From: Methylobacterium sp. E-066
GTDB taxonomy: Bacteria; Pseudomonadota; Alphaproteobacteria; Rhizobiales; Beijerinckiaceae
Assembly: GCF_022829635.1 (NCBI RefSeq)
Contig: NZ_JAKSYO010000068.1
Span: 55,214-119,213 of the forward strand
Direction: 5' to 3'
DNA: 64,000 nt
Positions 62,246 to 64,000 of this stretch are shown here, one piece after another (position 1 is the stretch's first letter; every line of letters begins with the position of its first letter). The notes beneath the pieces were generated by a model that saw nothing but the letters and a program-made list of their open reading frames with translations, had not been told where the DNA came from and searched no databases. Made by a program: the position numbers and the translations under genes.

Positions 62246-62368
62246 CCTCATCCTGAGGTGCCGGAGCGTAGCGGAGGCCTCGAAGGAGCCCTCCCGTGAT
62301 CTGAGCGGCCTCTGGAGGCCTCCTTCGAGGCCGTGCGATCTGCGATCGCGCGGCACCTCAGGATGAGG
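62246..62368. repeat. Nested inverted repeat in the mdcA-mdcC gap
   Basis: Outer arms CCTCATCCTGAGGTGCC (62246-62262) and GGCACCTCAGGATGAGG (62352-62368) are perfect 17-bp complements. Inner arms GGCCTCGAAGGAG (62276-62288) and CTCCTTCGAGGCC (62320-62332) are perfect 13-bp complements. The motif CTCATCCTGAGGxGCC is one I remember as a dispersed repeat of Hyphomicrobiales genomes. Confidence 0.78.
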
Positions 62369-62403
62369 GTGTGGATGGGCGTGGCCGGCCCATCGCGGCC
62401 GTC

Positions 62404-64000
62404 TCACCAGTTCCGGAACTTCGCCGGCGGCTCGTAGAGGCCGCCCGACCAGTGCACCAGATCCTTGATCGACTTGGCCGCGAGCAAGGCCCGGTCGGCG
62501 TCGAGGGGCTCGATGCCGAGATCCTCCGGCCGGCGGATCACGCCGCGGGCGCGCAGTTCCTCGACCTTGGCCCGGTCCCGGCCGCGGCCGACATCGGTGT
62601 AGCCGGCCACCCCGCGGATCGCCTGCTCGCGCTCGTCGGCGTCCCGGCACAGCAGGAGGTTGGCGATGCCCTCTTCGGTGACGATGTGGGTGACGTCGTC
62701 GGCGTAGATCATCACCGGCGCCAGCTCGAGCCCGATTTTTTTCGCCAGCTCCAGGGCATCGAGCTTCTCTACGAAGGTCGGCACCAGCTTCTCCCCGAAG
62801 GTCTCGACCAGTTGCACCACCAGCTTGCGGCCACGCATCAGCGCGGGATCGCCGACAATCTGGCCTTCGCGGCCGGCCTTCATCCAGGCATCGGACGGGT
62901 GGCGGCGGCCATGCGGGTCGGAGCCCATGTTGGGCGCGCCGCCGAAGCCCGCCACCCGCGACTGCGTGATCGTCGAGGAATGGCCCATCAGGTCGATCTG
63001 GAGCGTCGCGCCGATGAACATGTCGCAGGCATAGAGGCCGGCCGTCTGGCAGAAGGCCCGGTTCGAGCGCAGGGAGCCGTCGGCCCCAGTGAAGAAGATG
63101 TCGGGCCGCGCGCGGATGTAGCGATCCATGCCGACTTCCGAGCCGAAGCAGTGGACCTGTTTGACCCAGCCGGATTCGATCGCCGGGATCAGGGTCGGGT
63201 GCGGGTTGAGCGCCCAGTGGGTGCAGATCTGGCCCTTGAGCCCGAGCTTCTCGCCATAGGTCGGCAGCAGCAGCTCGATCGCCGCGGTGCCGAAGCCGAT
63301 CCCGTGGTTGAGGCGGCGGATGCCGTACTCGGCATAGATGCCCTTGATCGCCATCATGGCGATCAGGATCTGGGTCTCGGTCATCGCCGCCGGGTCGCGG
63401 GTGAACAGCGGCTCGACGTAGAACGGTGTGTCGGCCTCGACCACGAAGTCGATCCGGTCGCCCGGGATGTCGACCCTGGGCACTTTGTCGACGATCTGGT
63501 TCACCTGGGCGATGACCACGCCGTTCTTGAAGGCGGTGGCCTCCACGACGGTGGGCGTGTCCTCGGTGTTGGGGCCGGTATAGAGGTTGCCGTCGCGGTC
63601 GGCCGAAACGCCGGCGATCAGCGCCACGTGGGGCGTGAGGTCCACAAAGTAGCGGGCGAACAGCTCGAGATAAGTGTGCACGGCGCCGAGCTGGATCTGG
63701 CCGCCGTAGAGCATCTTGGCGATGCGGGCGCCCTGCGGGCCGGAATAGGAATAGTCGAGCCGCTTGGCGATGCCGGTCTCGAACACGTCGAGATGCTCCG
63801 GCAGCACGATGCCCGACTGGACCATGTGCAGGTCGTGGACCTTGCCCGGATCGCAGGCGGCGAGCCCCCGCGCCAGGCAATCCGCCTGTTTCTGGTTGTC
63901 GCCCTCCAGGCAGACCCGGTCACCGGGGCGGAGCACCGCCTCCAGCAGCTCGATGACGGACCCGGCCGGGACGACCTTGCCGTCGGCATGGGCGCGCCCC
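62404..64000 (-). CDS. mdcA: Malonate decarboxylase alpha subunit (N-terminus beyond window)
   Basis: About 531 codons are visible; the frame is open to the window edge (upstream of the GTG at 63936 it still reads GKVVPAGSVIELLEAVLRPG), so the true start is beyond 64000. MdcA is usually ~550 residues. Blocks VCLEGDNQKQADCLA, VLPEHLDVFETGIAKRLDYSYSGPQGARIAKMLYGGQIQLGAVHTYLELFARYFVDLTPHVALIAGVSADRDGNLY, THWALNPHPTLIPAIESGW and FGSEVGMDRYIRARPDIFFTG are typical. It is the acetyl-S-ACP:malonate transferase that loads malonate onto MdcC and releases acetate. It leads the operon. Confidence 0.93.
   Translation of the reverse strand, partial: GRAHADGKVVPAGSVIELLEAVLRPGDRVCLEGDNQKQADCLARGLAACDPGKVHDLHMVQSGIVLPEHLDVFETGIAKRLDYSYSGPQGARIAKMLYGGQIQLGAVHTYLELFARYFVDLTPHVALIAGVSADRDGNLYTGPNTEDTPTVVEATAFKNGVVIAQVNQIVDKVPRVDIPGDRIDFVVEADTPFYVEPLFTRDPAAMTETQILIAMMAIKGIYAEYGIRRLNHGIGFGTAAIELLLPTYGEKLGLKGQICTHWALNPHPTLIPAIESGWVKQVHCFGSEVGMDRYIRARPDIFFTGADGSLRSNRAFCQTAGLYACDMFIGATLQIDLMGHSSTITQSRVAGFGGAPNMGSDPHGRRHPSDAWMKAGREGQIVGDPALMRGRKLVVQLVETFGEKLVPTFVEKLDALELAKKIGLELAPVMIYADDVTHIVTEEGIANLLLCRDADEREQAIRGVAGYTDVGRGRDRAKVEELRARGVIRRPEDLGIEPLDADRALLAAKSIKDLVHWSGGLYEPPAKFRNW

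Noticed and set aside
62192..63880. 562-codon frame overlapping mdcA on the same strand
   Set aside because: Out-of-frame shadow of mdcA; the mdcA frame has the conserved family blocks.

Overview
The window reads as chromosomal DNA of a GC-rich alphaproteobacterium of the Hyphomicrobiales, most likely Methylobacterium or Methylorubrum. That assignment is an inference. It rests on the very high GC, on intergenic palindromes of types I remember from this order, and on gene content: several methyl-accepting proteins, many organosulfur and amide-type ABC transporters, a DUF3750 protein, a PmtA-type lipid methyltransferase and a malonate decarboxylase operon. No rRNA, tRNA, CRISPR array, intact insertion sequence or prophage was recognised.

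Layout. 1-5.8 kb: the end of an MFS gene, then a siderophore-uptake type locus (TonB receptor, small protein, RhtX/AmpG-like permease) divergent from an AraC regulator. 5.9-7.2 kb: a decayed patch with an autotransporter barrel relic, a 69-residue ORF and a probably nonsense-truncated ORF. 7.2-21.6 kb: a sulfur-scavenging island with two flavin-dependent monooxygenases, a DszC/SfnB-like flavoprotein, MetNI and two nitrate/sulfonate/taurine-type ABC systems with four binding proteins. 21.6-25.8 kb: a methyltransferase and a glycosyltransferase (divergent), a CitG/MdcB-like gene that appears to start at ATT, and a DUF3750 gene. 26-28.1 kb: two peptidoglycan-related proteins. 28.9-33 kb: phospholipid genes (PmtA-like methyltransferase, phosphatidylserine decarboxylase) with a membrane protein and a class III aminotransferase. 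33-34.7 kb: a chemoreceptor. 35.4-44.1 kb: a complete branched-chain-amino-acid-type ABC operon convergent with a molybdenum hydroxylase operon whose iron-sulfur and molybdenum subunits are fused. 45-55.5 kb: a tandem-PAS chemoreceptor, a lower-GC glycosyltransferase, small unknown genes, a ClpP-fold periplasmic protein, an orphan MetQ, a chemoreceptor with an orphan sugar-type binding protein, and a DUF1640-like protein. 55.6-64 kb, all on the minus strand: malonate decarboxylase genes mdcA (cut by the window edge), C, D, E, G, H, then gmd and an aldehyde dehydrogenase.

How they work together. The sulfur island imports alkanesulfonate- or sulfone-like compounds and releases their sulfur oxidatively. 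The mdc operon decarboxylates malonate on a prosthetic-group carrier protein. It has no mdcB, and the CitG/MdcB-like gene at 24.2 kb could supply that prosthetic group. The Liv-type transporter and the molybdenum hydroxylase look like an uptake-plus-oxidation pair for an unknown, possibly N-heterocyclic or aldehyde substrate. Psd and PmtA fit consecutive steps from phosphatidylserine to phosphatidylcholine.

Noncoding DNA carries much visible structure: a four-copy dispersed palindrome, a perfect 28-bp inverted repeat and a nested inverted repeat inside the mdc operon, six consecutive hairpins at 30.3-30.4 kb, and perfect palindromes in front of the sulfonate-type ABC genes.
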